From NCBI GenBank assembly GCA_039621445.1, contig CP154955.1, forward strand, positions 36,373,123 through 36,437,122: a stretch of DNA of 64,000 nt. The letters are read 5' to 3'. The notes under the pieces were generated by a model, which saw only the letters and a program-made list of their open reading frames with translations, was not told the DNA's origin and ran no database searches. Position numbers and translations under genes: made by a program. Shown here piece by piece: positions 22,507 to 34,162 of this stretch; within the stretch, counting starts at the first letter, position 1, and each line of letters opens with the position of its first letter. Source of the stretch: Euglena gracilis (Eukaryota > Euglenida > Euglenophyceae > Euglenales).

Positions 22507-23104
22507 GTGGTCTGGCGTTTCCCGGGAGGCGGGGCGAGGCGGGGCAGGGATCGGGGCAAGGGTGGGGTTTGGCCCAAGCAAGTTCGGTCCCAACCAATGG
22601 ATGGGTCCCCCCATTTGAAGTTGGGGCAAGTGGATTGAACTTGACACTTTCCCCGGTTGTCCGTTTTGGGAACAACAAGGTGGGATGATTTCCAGGTGTC
22701 CGGAAAAATTGCAAAAAAGCAAATAAATTTGTTATTGGGAGTTCACACATTTCTGCTGGAGGGGATTTATATTACCTTCTTGGTGCTCTTCCCTGGTCAA
22801 TGGAAGTTTGATAACATAAGCGCATAGACGTCCGGAAATGTACCTTTGAGGCAGAGACGGGCCCGATTTTCCCATTTCTGGGCGTATGTTCGTTTGTTTG
22901 ACGCATTCAAAAACCCCGTTGTTTTGCTGTTTTTCCCACGTTAACCCTCAAATAAGCTTTATTTTTGGTCCGTTGGAAAGTTTCAGGGGCATCTCATTTT
23001 TGGGGGGTCTTATTTTCGGTGTTTTTTTTTACCTACTGAGGCCCAAGAATAATCTTTTTTTTGAAAATATGAAAAATTTTCTTTCGGCATTTCACCTAGC
23101 ACAG

Positions 23105-23209
23105 TCTTTTTCCGGGCTTCAATGTCAGAACGGGGATGCTGCCAACTTGCCCACAGGCGAGGCAGGCCACAGACAGATGCGGTTTCCCCAATCAGCGGCC
23201 GATTCCCAG
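23105..23209 (+). CDS. Gene 3, internal exon (candidate)
   Basis: The acceptor is cctagcacag and the donor CCCAG|GTGCCC; 35 codons, phase 0 to 0: SFSGLQCQNGDAANLPTGEA then GHRQMRFPQSAADSQ. It matches the phase-0 start at 25747. No domain is recognised. Confidence 0.45.
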
Positions 23210-25746
23210 GTGCCCCCTGCTGGTCACAGTATTGAATGCTTCGGATGTTTACCCTTTGAGATACGTGCATGACAAAAGAACCTTTCCGCATCTGTTTTTT
23301 TTTATATTTAAAAAAAGCAATATGTCTGGTCGGCGGCCAAGCCCGGCCCAGGGGCCCAAAATGTTTGGAAGATTTCAATGAGTTCCAGTTCAGACAATGG
23401 CTCGGGGTTTGGGTTCTCCTGTTGGGCCTGTTGGGCCAGTCGGCAGCCGTCCGGAGTTATTTCACCTCTTCTGTCTCCCTCATCCCTGTTTTGCGAACCT
23501 TTTTTTTTTGGACCTAAAACAGGTGTAGCACGTGCTTGACACAAAGTTAGGATTAAAATAGGGCTCCTGAGGCCATGTCATATATTCCTTTATGAGACAA
23601 GTTTCGGGGCGGGAGTCATCGCGACCAGGTTTTGAATAGTGTTGAGCTCTTAATGGGACTTGCACATGATGGACGACCGAAAAGGCTATCATTGCAAATT
23701 TTGCATTATTTATGATTTGCAAATTACACATCTGCAATTAACCGTAACTTACAGTAATTTTTGAAGTGATAAGAGTTCAGTGACCTCCCATACCCCCATT
23801 ACTCTTTTCTTCAATTTTTTTTGACCCGGAAATGCACGGGTTTCAGGCCCAAAAACGAGGCGCGGGGGGGGGGGAACCGCTTATTTTGGGCTCAAAAACG
23901 GGGTTTCGGCGTCCGGGAGGCCAAGAAACATGGTTTTGGGCAAAAAAAATTTCGGTTTTTTTTCAATTTTTTTGACCCGGAAATGGCCCAAAATACATGG
24001 GTTTCGGGGGGGGGGGGGCGAAACTCACTCAAATTGGGCTCAAAAATGATTTTTTCGGGTCCGGGACAGGGGTTTTCTTAAGCCGAAGGGGACTCTATCC
24101 CCCGGGGGTGTCCAGCCAGCCAGCAGCTCAAATCCAGCCAGCAGCCCAAATTCGGGCTGGGAGCCCCCCCGGCGGGGGATCGAGTGAAATAAAGTTGGGT
24201 CCAGCCCAGCCGGAGGCCGTGCCAGCCGGCCGCAGGCTGGCCAGCCAACTGGGCTGCCCAGCTCACCTATCCCTGCATTTTTTCCCCTCATGACAGCTTC
24301 CTCCATCACAGCCCCCCAGCCTTGATCTAGCTCCATCCATCAAATTCGGCGCCCCCAGTTTTCCTGGTAAAAATCGGGATAAGAACACGAAACAACAATG
24401 TTGAAACCGTGTAAGAGTTAAAATGGCCATAACTCAGGCTACACCAAGAGTTGGGGGGAAAGTAAAGCATGGTTGGATATGGCATTCCAAGGGGTTCATT
24501 TTTGCTCTCCGGACATTTTCTTTGATTTGCTTCATTTTCGAGATATTTTGGAATGATCTTTTGAGCAAAAACAGCCCAAAAACACCTCAAAGTGCCACAA
24601 AAGCACGCCGGAACACGGGCCAGGCGTGTCAGCAGCCAAAACGGCGAATGGGGGGGGGGTTGATAGAGGGCCTCCGGGGGTACATTTCGGCAGTGAGACA
24701 CTTCCGGAGGTAATGTACATTTTCTCGAGATATTTTCGAAAAATCGAGCTTTCGGTCAATTTTTGGACCCCGGCAAAATGGCTGAGTCGGAAGGGGGGGG
24801 TGGGCCAATCCTACCCAGTTTGGACCCCTTCGCCGGTGAATAACCCAGGCCTGCCGGGAACGGAGCTGGGATCATAGTGATAATCCGCCAGTTCCCGAGG
24901 TGTCCAGACTCGGGGGGCCCTTTTGCCCAGGGGTTAGCTTCGCTCTTTTCGCTGAGCTCTTTACCCATAAAGAGATAAGAGCTCAGCGACCCCCCCTAAT
25001 ATAACCCCCTCTCAATTACAACCCTCAGCGACATGTAATTCCCTGTGTGAAGAAAAATGAACGATGCTCGGGATGCTTTTTGGGGCTGCTTTCATCCAAA
25101 AATGACATTTTTCCATCTTTTTCTGCATCCCTGTGCTCTTTGCCGCAAACTCCGGTCCAAACAGCATCCAAGTCTCCATTTCCGCCAAGTGCCAAACGTA
25201 ATGTGGCATACATATAATACAGCACATGATACATGATGCGGGGGGGGGATGCAAACACTTTTTTTTTGTGTTTCAATTTTGGCAAAGTTTGCTTTTTTTG
25301 TCATTTTCCCCCTGTGTTTTTCTGTGTCCCCCCCTTTGATTTTTTGATTTGTAAAGTTTCCACAATTTGGCACGTTTTTTTTTTTGCTGAGACTAAGCTT
25401 TTTATCAAATTTTTGTTAATTTTGGACATTTTGGTCAATAAGTTATATAATTCTTGAAGCACAATGCTCTCACAATTTCATCAAAAAATGGCTTCAAAAT
25501 ACAGATGCATGATAAAGAATTCCCCAAAGCAGCGAAATTTTTTCGCAGTCTTTTCCAGCAGAAAATCTGTTTATCAGGGGAGTTTTTGAAGGAATATGCA
25601 TCCAATTTGCGTTTGTTGTGTTTATTTGTTTTTTTCCTGCATTTTTGGTGTCATTTTGCATGTGCTCCCCCCTGCATAGTGCACAATTCGTACATATAAA
25701 ACGGTACCTCATTCACTTGCCAAAAAAACGTCGCACCTTTGCGCAG

Positions 25747-25995
25747 GGCGAACCCACCACCACCTCCCCTCGAAGCCTCGACTGCAGTGCGGCGTCCCCC
25801 ACGGGCGGGCAGGACCAGTCCCCCGCGTACTCCGCCTACGACGACGACGAGGACCTGCGCTCCGAGGAGGGGGAGTTTGGGGCGGCGGACTCCACTCCCT
25901 CCGGCCAAGACTCCACCCCAGCTGGGGGGCGTCGTCTCCTGGAAAGCCAGGCTTGCAGGCAGGGGACTGCTCGGGCGCATAGATGGTTAGGCAGC
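25747..25995 (+). CDS. Gene 3, acidic exon
   Basis: The acceptor is tttgcgcag; 83 codons, phase 0 to 0 (donor AGC|GTGGCC). It encodes a Thr/Ser-rich start, SPAYSAYDDDEDLRSEEGEF and a Ser/Pro stretch ending in an Arg-rich segment. A strongly acidic disordered linker precedes the folded C-terminal part of the protein. Confidence 0.6.
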
Positions 25996-26324
25996 GTGGC
26001 CTCGGGTGGCATTTTATTTTGACTAAAAAGGAGTCAACAAAACGGCCAACATCAATTTGTTGCGAAGTTGCGAATTGTGAGCCCATTTGGTGAGAGAGTG
26101 GGGGTTCCAGCACACCCGTTTCCACTCTGTGGCCACCGACCTTCTCATTGTGAAGGCGAAAGTGAAAGCGAAAGCGATGCAGCGTACTGGCAGGAGCAGT
26201 TTATTTGTGAGCTGTTTTCCCCCAGAATCTGAAACGTGCACCGCTCTCTGCTGAAAAACAATGTCTCAGAAAGAACGCAATGAAGTTATGCTGCACCAAA
26301 GCCTTCTGTTGTTTCCCCTGCCAG

Positions 26325-26491
26325 CACCATCCAATGCTTGAGCGCCGCGTGTGCAAGTCTGAGGCAGATCGAAAGTACAAGACACAGAACGAAACACGTC
26401 TGATTGAGATCGTGGTGGGGTTGCTGGAGGACAACGCCATGAACCCCTACAAAGGCAGCGTACCTGTGGAGCGCATCCAGAACGTGGTCAG
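26325..26491 (+). CDS. Gene 3, winged-helix-like segment 1, part a
   Basis: The acceptor is cccctgccag and the donor GTCAG|GTGTGC (phase 2). It encodes a charged lead-in (ERRVCKSEADRKYKTQNETR) and a helix LIEIVVGLLEDNAMNPYKGS followed by VPVERIQNVV. With the next two exons it forms a compact helix-helix-helix-strand unit. The fold assignment is from pattern only: hydrophobic helix, turn, second helix, then W..FL..HP.VF and a beta hairpin. Confidence 0.7.
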
Positions 26492-26618
26492 GTGTGCATT
26501 GCACAAGCCCCTAAATAAACTACTGTGCGCATTTCAGGAGAAAAAATGGTGAAAATTGTTCGTCAATTTGCCTTCCAACAAATGGCCACATGCCCCAAAT
26601 TATTGATTTCCCTTACAG

Positions 26619-26738
26619 GTCGCAGCACAATCAACTGTACAATTTGATTGTTGGGAGCCGGCATAACAGTTGGAAACGGTTCCTGGAGTTCCACCCCAAA
26701 GTGTTCCATTTGTTCTGCGTCGACGATGGCAAGTGGAG
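26619..26738 (+). CDS. Gene 3, winged-helix-like segment 1, part b
   Basis: The acceptor is cccttacag, phase 2 in and out (donor GGAG|GTGTGT). It encodes SQHNQLYNLIVGSRHNSWKR then FLEFHPKVFHLFCVDDGKW. The SWKRFLEFHPKVF part has the look of the recognition helix and wing approach seen in LOTUS/OST-HTH and other winged-helix domains. That comparison is by eye and unconfirmed. Confidence 0.7.
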
Positions 26739-26848
26739 GTGTGTCCTCTCACAGCTACACATGACACAATGGGGAATGAAAATTGTCCTCCCTCGCCGTT
26801 GTCAGCATTTGGGTTGTTGTGCTGTGTTGCTTTCTGTCAGGTGGGAAG

Positions 26849-26889
26849 CCTCCGGTTGCATTATAAGCTCAGAGTTGTATTCGCTGTTC
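26849..26889 (+). CDS. Gene 3, wing strand exon
   Basis: The acceptor gtgggaag gives phase 2 in; the donor C|GTATGA gives phase 1 out. It encodes SLRLHYKLRVVFAV, a beta-strand-like continuation of the preceding GKW. A competing acceptor at 26840 gives a less protein-like frame that reaches a stop quickly. Confidence 0.45.
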
Positions 26890-29482
26890 GTATGAGGGGA
26901 ATGGAGAACCCAAGGCAGAGGACTGGCTGAATTTTGCCCGAAAGTTGCCTGCCTGGGCAGGCACTCGAGGCGCCCACATCCGACCCCCTCCCAGGAGCAT
27001 GCAGTTGGGGGCTGCAAGTCATTGGGGCTTCCAAGAAGTTAAATATACGCGAGAAGAAGGGGACCAATGAGTTAGCTCCCAGGCTTGTTTGTTTGCGTTC
27101 TTTTGCATTTTTTTATTCTGGCAAAAATTCCTTTTTGCGTTTTTTTTTTGCATTTTTCTGTGTTTTTTTTCCCCAAGAAATTTCCCGATTTTTGCTGGGA
27201 AATTTTTTGCGACTCGGAAAAATTCGATATTTTGGCCCAATTTTTCCCTGAGACCCAAATTGCTGTCAAATTTTTGTGATTTTTGGACTTTTTGGCCAAC
27301 CAATCGAATGGTTCTGGAATCATGATGTTCCCAAAATCTAATCAAAATTCATCAAAATATGGTTGTGCTAAAAATTTTCCCCGAAGAAGGTAAATTTTTT
27401 ACTAAGTTCTCCCCAGCAGAAATGTGTGGGGAGCTCCTCTGTGTTCTTTTTTGCGTTTGTTTGTGTTTTTTTTGTTTACGTTTGTTTGTGGGTTTTTTAC
27501 GCACGTTTTTTGAGGGTCCAATCCCCCCCCCTTTTGTGGGCTCTTGTTGCTGCTATTTTTGCATGATTTACAACGCGAACCCAAAGGCCAGTAGTGGTCT
27601 CCCTCTTGGCAGGGGCATGATTTAGGAGGAAGCACCACACATAAACCCTGAACTCCTTTTTTTACAGTTGAACCTGCAGTGACCCTCACTCCCACTTCGA
27701 CAACCCAATCAACCCAGAAATAGAAATAGAAATAGACTTTTTCCTTTCAACGTTAATGCAATTGTAAAATTCAAAAAAATTTTGATGTAATTTGGCATCT
27801 CCTGCTTTGATCATCATGTTTGAAGAGCTCTAGGCGATCCTAGATAAAATTTATGAATAGAATGCTTGAGTACCCGTGGGTTGGGTGGGGGGGGAATCAA
27901 TTTAGCAGGGGCAAAATGGCAACTTACGGTTCGACATGGTCCCACCGGTATTCACCCCATTGGAGTTTTTACAGAAACAATCGCATAGTCACACCTGCCT
28001 GCAAGAGCTTTTTTTAAAAAAAGGTTTGGCGACCCTAGGGGGTGTGGGAGGGGCCCGGCCCTGCCCAACCCCCCGGGGGACCCGGAGGGGCGTTTTTGTT
28101 TTGCGCCAAGCACCGGGAGAAAGTTTTGAACCCCAAAATGACACCCCAGAAATAGGTTTCCCCCCAGGGTGGGTGTCCGAACCCCCCAGCCCTTAAGAGA
28201 GCCTCTGATTTCTGCCCCCTGTTGTACTCATTGCCTTACGGGAAATTTTTTTATTATTTTCTTAAGGACCTCCCCCCCCCCCCCCCCGTTGATCAAAGGG
28301 CCGGCCAAGGGCCGGACTGGGACTTGAATGGGGTGAAAAATTAAAAAAAAAGTCGAAAATGCACATTTTTTGATGATTTGGGCGGATGGGCGATGGTCCA
28401 AGGATGCCAGGAAGCAATTTTTTTCTGAATGCCGATCTGTTCTTGCCGAGAAATGCCAAATTTCCTTTCCCATTTTCCTGTATATTTTTCATTGAGTGTG
28501 CTGGGACAACGGAGTTTTTTTTTTATTTCCCCAAGGACCGCCCTGCTGCAGGCCGTGTGACACACAACCTCTGTTCATTTTCCACCCTCCACCTGCCACC
28601 CACAGACAACAGCCCTTTGTTTCAGGCATCCATCCCTGCAAGGTCTAGGCCTTTCACCCCCCCCCGCGCCACCGCACATTCACAGCCCAGAACACACAGC
28701 TGGCACCACACAGCGAATGGCCCCGATGCCGCAGCCACCGCTGGTGACGAACAGTGCAGCCACCAGCACCGGACACCGCTTGCAACGCTGTGATGGAAGA
28801 TGGTTGTGATGGAAGAGACCCACAGGGCAGAGCTAGTACAGCCTTCGAGCCTTCGCCTCATGGTTTCAGCCAGGACAGCAGTGTCTCCACATCAACAACT
28901 TAACCGCCACTACCACCCCTGCGGTCCCTTTGACCCATAGGACCCCCCAACGTAACAACCTCAGGTTGTAAGCCGTGCTGTGGGCAAACTGGGGGGGGGG
29001 GGGGCAAAGCTGAGCAGAAACTCTGCGGGAGCGAGGCTTGGGGGGTGTGTTCTAGGGTGGGGGTGGGCGGTGGTGGTTGGTTGCATGGCACGAAAAGCTC
29101 TGGCGTTTTGGTGGTGGCCATGCAACAGCGAGGGCTGTGTGTTCAAGAGCCCAGATGGCCTAGCATTTAAGCCTTTTGGTTGTGTTGCGCTTCAATGCAA
29201 CGTCATGCAGAACCGCAGCGCAACAAAAGTAAAAACGGTTGGGCAACATTGCAAAGTTGCCAGAGGCAGGCATTGTAACACCGAATTGCAAAGAAGTGAA
29301 GTGAATGTATGCCAGTCATATCCAGCGCATTGGCATTTATGACGACCCAGTGAAACCTCAAAACCCTCACCAGGACCATTGGAAGAGGGTTGATACCCCC
29401 TCTCGTTCAGCAGCATGGATGCACCCCCCCCCCCATCAGCCATCAGGCTGCATTTTCAGGTTGCCGCCCCATCCAAGCACCT

Positions 29483-29590
29483 ATGCCGACCGCAGCCGAC
29501 CGCGGCCGACCGCGGGTTTCAGGATTGTCATAGGTGGGTTGCCGACCGCAGCCGACCGCAGCCGACCGCAGCCGACCGCAGCCGACCGCG
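29483..29590. repeat. GCCGACCGCA decamer array, copy 1
   Basis: Three units (one GCGG variant) at 29483-29512, then a 27-bp spacer containing GATTGTCATAGGTGGGTTG, then about five perfect units (29540-29589). Confidence 0.85.
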
Positions 29591-29639
29591 CAACTTTTTT
29601 CTAATTGATGTCAATTTTTCAGTGAGAATGAGGAATTAG

Positions 29640-30610
29640 GCTCGTTTTTATCCCAGATTTTGAGATTTTTCTGGCTCATCTGGCTTATGTTTTCACTTTT
29701 GGCCACTTTTGGCCACTTTTGGCCATTTTAGGTCGCTTTTGTCCCCTTTTGGCCCATTTGTCACCATAATTCACCAATTTTGACCTATTTTGACCATTTT
29801 TTGGCCACTTTTTGCCCACTCCTTGTTATTTTGGGCCATTTTGCAGGGGGGGAAATGCTTTTCGCATTTTTGCGCATTTTTTCGCATTTTTTGCGCATTT
29901 TTTTATTTTTTTTCAGCGCATTTTTTTTTGCTTTTTGGCACATTTTTTCGTGATTTTCCAAAATTTTCGCATTTTTTGACCATTTTTGCAATTTTTTTTG
30001 CAAAAATTTGAAATTTTCGACTTTTTTTGAAACTTACATTTTCCTCATTATTCTACATAATTTCTTCAAATTTGGTGCCATTTTTGCATGTTTTTGGGTA
30101 ATTTTTGCGTTTTCGTGATTTTTGCGCATTTTTTCTCGGATTTTGCACATTTTTGCGCATTTTTTTTCCAAAAATGCGCATTTTTTGCGCATTTTTTTGC
30201 GCATTTTTTCCGAGGCCGGGCGAGCGCATTCCCCCCCCCCTGCATTTTGTCCTGCTTTGGGCCATTTTGGGCCATTTTTGACCATTTAAAGCCATTTTCG
30301 ACCTTTTTTTTTCCTATTTTTGCCCATTTTTTTTGGTTTCTTTTTGGTCCAATTTGACCATTTTTGAGCATTTTGTGCCAGTTTGTTGCCAAAAGTGGAA
30401 AAAAAAAGGTGCTAAAGTGACCAATATTGGCCAAAAGCAGGGCCATTTTGGGCCATTTTTGGCTTTTTTTGGGACCACCTTGGGTTTTTTTTTGTTATTT
30501 TTGCCTGCTTTTGGTACCTTTTTGGTCCATTTTGATCATTTTTGACCATTTTGCGCCAAGTGCAGCTTCTGGAGTCGCAAATATAGTGGCCAAAACAGCT
30601 CTTCTTTGGC
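29640..30610. repeat. T-rich low-complexity block
   Basis: The plus strand is dominated by T, with recurring GGCCATTTTTGACC, GCGCATTTTTT and CATTTTTGG motifs at irregular spacing. Long A-rich frames on the minus strand (Lys/Asn/Met repeats) are composition artefacts, not genes. Confidence 0.75.
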
Positions 30611-30657
30611 CTCTTTTGCCCACTTTTGGCCATTTTAACCATTTTTGCCCCCACCTG

Positions 30658-30730
30658 CGGCCGACCATTTTGCCGACCGCTGCCGACCGCAGCCGACTGC
30701 AGCCGACCGCGACCGACCGCAGCCGACCGT
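30658..30730. repeat. GCCGACCGCA decamer array, copy 2
   Basis: About six units, more degenerate (GCCGACCGCT, GCCGACTGCA, GACCGACCGC), followed by AATCTGTCATAGTTGCTTGG, which resembles the spacer of copy 1. The two arrays bracket the T-rich block. Confidence 0.8.
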
Positions 30731-31431
30731 GGGCTAAAATTTGGAATCTGTCATAGTTGCTTGGCCCCATCCCAGGGAGCTGCTACCTCCTCTTTTTGGG
30801 GGTGGGGAACATAGAGCCTGTTAGCTGAGCCTGTTGGCTTTTGGCTGAGCACCAGAGTCGATGGAGGCCAGCAAAAAGCCATGTTTGGTCCGATTTTGGA
30901 ACCAGGCTCCCGAGATCTCATTGCCCCACCCCTGGGGTTAAGCTGATCTGAAGCTCCCCCTCCAAACAGTGGACAAGATGTCCTATTTTTGTGCACCGTT
31001 GTGTCATTGACCCCCCCCCCAAATATACAAGACCCGTTGTTGGAAACCTCCAGGGGTGGTCTTATTTTTGAGGGGTGTTTATTTTTGGATTTTTTTTTGA
31101 CCACCCGGGTCCCCCAAAAAATCATCATTTTTGGGTTCCCAAAAGTGGGGAAAATTTTCCTTGGCACTTTGCGCCATGTGTGGATCGGGATAATTTGAAA
31201 TGTCCCACTTTTTTTTAGCGTTTCAAAAGTGTCAAAGCTTTTTCAGTTTGCATCATTTTTGAGCCTAAATTAGTGTTTTTTTTGGAAATATCCCGTCCAG
31301 TGGGGTTTTAAATTTGGGGGTATTTTTGGGTTTTTTCTTGGTTGGCGCAGAGGGGGTTTCATGGGGGGGTGTTATTTTGGGGGGTCTTTATTTTAGGGTG
31401 TTTAATGCCCACCCACCTGTATTTGAAGCAG

Positions 31432-31453
31432 GACCAGCGGAATGCGCGCCCAG
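31432..31453 (+). CDS. Gene 3, 22-bp microexon (candidate)
   Basis: The acceptor is ttgaagcag and the donor CCCAG|GTGTGG. It encodes PAECAP with split codons at both ends. Its phases (1 in, 2 out) connect 26889 to 31522 in frame. Because it is so short, support is mainly the phase fit. Confidence 0.35.
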
Positions 31454-31521
31454 GTGTGGGGTTGCTTGAAGTTTGGGGTGGCACTGAGCTGGAGGCCTGC
31501 CCACCGCCTGCCCTGCCACAG

Positions 31522-31761
31522 GATGCGCCTGGTGAAGCACGGGGCCTGGAAGGAGGCGGACCTGCAAGAGCAGGAGGAGCGGCAGCTGAAGGAGTGCCCC
31601 CCAGGCGGCGACCCGGCGGCCGCCACAGCTGGCAGCGGTGGCGGTGGCGGTTTGGCGCCCCGCCCGGGTGTCGCCGCCTGGCACCATCTCATCGACTGCC
31701 TGACTGCCTTCCTGCGGCAGCAGCCCACCCTGAGCTGTCGTGTCGACGACTTCCGCCTCGC
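31522..31761 (+). CDS. Gene 3, winged-helix-like segment 2, part a
   Basis: The acceptor is ccctgccacag. It encodes MRLVKHGAWKEADLQEQEER, a Gly/Ala/Pro linker and then AWHHLIDCLTAFLRQQPTLS followed by CRVDDFRLA. The helix LIDCLTAFL parallels LIEIVVGLL of segment 1. The donor GC|GTACCC gives phase 2 out and joins in frame to the terminal exon. A later donor is possible because the frame stays open to about 32026. Confidence 0.65.
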
Positions 31762-32882
31762 GTACCCCACGCTGCCACGGAACCAGCCCCGAGAGGGGGT
31801 GGCTGAGCCACTGTACCCATTGCCCGCCCGTGGTGACCTCAGCCAGGGATGCCCTGGAAAGTTACATGGTTGCTTTTCTTTCAGGGTTGGTCCAGCTCAG
31901 GGGCAGGTGCTGGGGACCTCAATCTCCTTTTTTTTGATTTTTGTTTTGTTTAATTTTGGCAAAATTTGCGGGGGTTTGAATTTTTTTAGTCGGTTGTTGA
32001 ATTTTTTGCTTGTAAATTTTTTCTGACTTGGAAAATTTCCAACTTTTGTCCCTGGTTCTTTCTTGAGACCAATTTTTTGGCAAACTTTTGCTATTTTTTT
32101 TGGATGTTTTGGCCAAATAACTGCATAATCCTAGAATGAGCATGTTCCCAAAATCTCATCAAAATACACATCACATTTCAGTTGCATGTTTCCCTGAAAA
32201 AAGAGAAAGTTTTTCTAAGTCCTCCCCACTCAGTCAGCCCCAGCAGAAAATTCTCAGGGTATTAACGAGTGTTGGTTCTGCGCAGGGGGTCAGACCCTCC
32301 CGGGTCACCCCCCCCCTTCAGACCCGAGGGGGGAGTCCCAGACCCCCCCGTGTAATCAATATCTTTTTTTCCAGCGCCCTTGCTCCAGGGAATAGTAATT
32401 TACTTATGTTTTGGCTTTTCAAAAAAATGCGTGAAAATGCAATTTCTGGCTTTTTAAAGTCTCAAATTCTTTTGCCTCGCAAGGTGCGGGAAATTTCTTG
32501 CACAGCAGGAGGGAGTCCGACCCCCCCCCATTAAATACCCCGTGCATTCCGGAAGAGCCCCTTGTGAAGGACTTGCACCTTGTATTTTTTGTTAATTTGC
32601 GTTTATTTGTGTGTTTTGAGTCGCGATTCTTTCCAGGGTCCATGCTGCGTTCCCTCCATTCCCGTCCTGCTGCTGGAATTGCTAACATTTGTTGCAATGC
32701 AACCCCAGATACATGCCAGCCACTTTTGTGTTTTTCATTTTACGAAAGGTTTCTGTCAACTGCCTTCGATGAGGTTGGGTAATTTTTCTCCCAAATGGGA
32801 TTGCAAGGTCTGCGAGGCCAAACGGTATTGCAAAACCACAGCCCATTTATTTCAAATTGTGATTGTTTGTGCCACCAACGAG

Positions 32883-33021
32883 CCGCCTTGGCCGCACTCG
32901 CTTTGTGCGGCGCCACCCCAATCACTTCGTGTACGACAAGGACAATTTCAGCATCATCCTGAAGGAGAAGGACAGCTTCAACTTCCTCCTCAAGCCGGGG
33001 CCCGACGAGGGCTCGGACTGA
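32883..33021 (+). CDS. Gene 3, terminal exon, winged-helix-like segment 2, part b
   Basis: The acceptor is ccaacgag, phase 2. It encodes RLGRTRFVRRHPNHFVYDKD, then NFSIILKEKDSFNFLLK, an acidic tail and stop (TGA 33019-33021). RFVRRHPNHFVYDKDNFSIIL aligns by eye with KRFLEFHPKVFHLFCVDDGKWSLRL of segment 1, so the protein seems to carry two copies of one domain. The stop and phase fit make this the most secure 3' end in the window. Confidence 0.7.
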
Positions 33022-34122
33022 TGGCTGAAAGCGACCGGAGAGGGCAAGGCAGTGGGGCCGTGTTCCTTCCCAGCAAGGAGTGTGCTTTATTTGAGTTGAT
33101 GAAACAAAAGAACGGCGTGCCTCATCTGGGTGTTGAGGAATAAGTCACGCGGCATGTGAAATGTCTGGTAAACAGACTTTTTTCAAATTGAATTAGCCCA
33201 GAGATTTGCTGTCTTGTTATATGCTTGACATGCATCAAAACAGGCCAAGCTCCTTTTGTGGCACAGTTTTACTCCACTTGCTGTGTGGAATCGGATTTCT
33301 TTCCTGAATTCTTTTTCAGTGAAGCCGAAGAAGCGTGCCGCAAAATATCATTTCACACACGCCATTATCCGCAACCAGAGATTTTTTTGTTTCGTGACCT
33401 GGGGGTGGGTGGGTCTGGACCCCCCCCCCCCAGGGGGGGCAGGTCGAGTGGGTGCCCCACCGGAGGCAGATTTTTTCTCTACTTTTGGCGTGAAGCGCCG
33501 AAAAAATTTTGCACCCAAAATTGACCCCCTTCCCTGACAGTGAGTCCGCAGAGCCCCGGGCCACCCCAGGGTCCCCCCTCTGGGTCCAAAAAAAAAAACC
33601 TCTGTCCGCATCATTGGTATCGTTATCCGAAGAGAATTATCGTTTTATCGCATTGTTTCTTGTTGTGCAATCGTTTCTATATGCTCTTGATGACGTTGAT
33701 AAGCTGGTAGCAGACAATCAAAATAAAATCACAATAAAGATTGGACAACCCTGAGATGAAGAAGTTGCCAATTTTTTTCTTAAAAATGAATTGGAAGCGA
33801 AAACAATTCGATCATTTCCATCATTCTCCCTCGAATTGTGATCATTTTTCTTGCCGATACTGCACATTTGCAGATGCCATCTACCCACACGGGCGGGGAG
33901 GGCGCTTTTGCCGGCTGTTTTTTTTTTGAAGCCCCCGTCAGAAAGACCTGCCCCTACGGCTTGTCTGACGCCCCTGGTCGGAGACGAGATATTGGTGTCA
34001 TTAGATACAGAGGGGCAGGAACACTGATGATAAGTTATGGCAATTATAAAAGAAAGATGATGATGAGCAAATGAGGATGGGCGACAGCTCTTTGAAAGGC
34101 ATTGGCTCCCCCCTATTCCCCT

Positions 34123-34162
<40 letters not shown>

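Larger units (their letters stand above)
26890..31431. other. Gene 3 long intron
   Basis: 4.5 kb without a convincing exon. It contains (AAATAG)3 near 27719, poly(C) runs, two decamer arrays (29483-29590, 30658-30730) and a T-rich block with recurring CATTTTTG and GGCCATTTT motifs (29640-30600). Confidence 0.5.

Noticed and set aside
29785-30446. Minus-strand Lys/Asn/Met-rich frames
   Set aside because: These are artefacts of the T-rich block; no diverse composition or start context.
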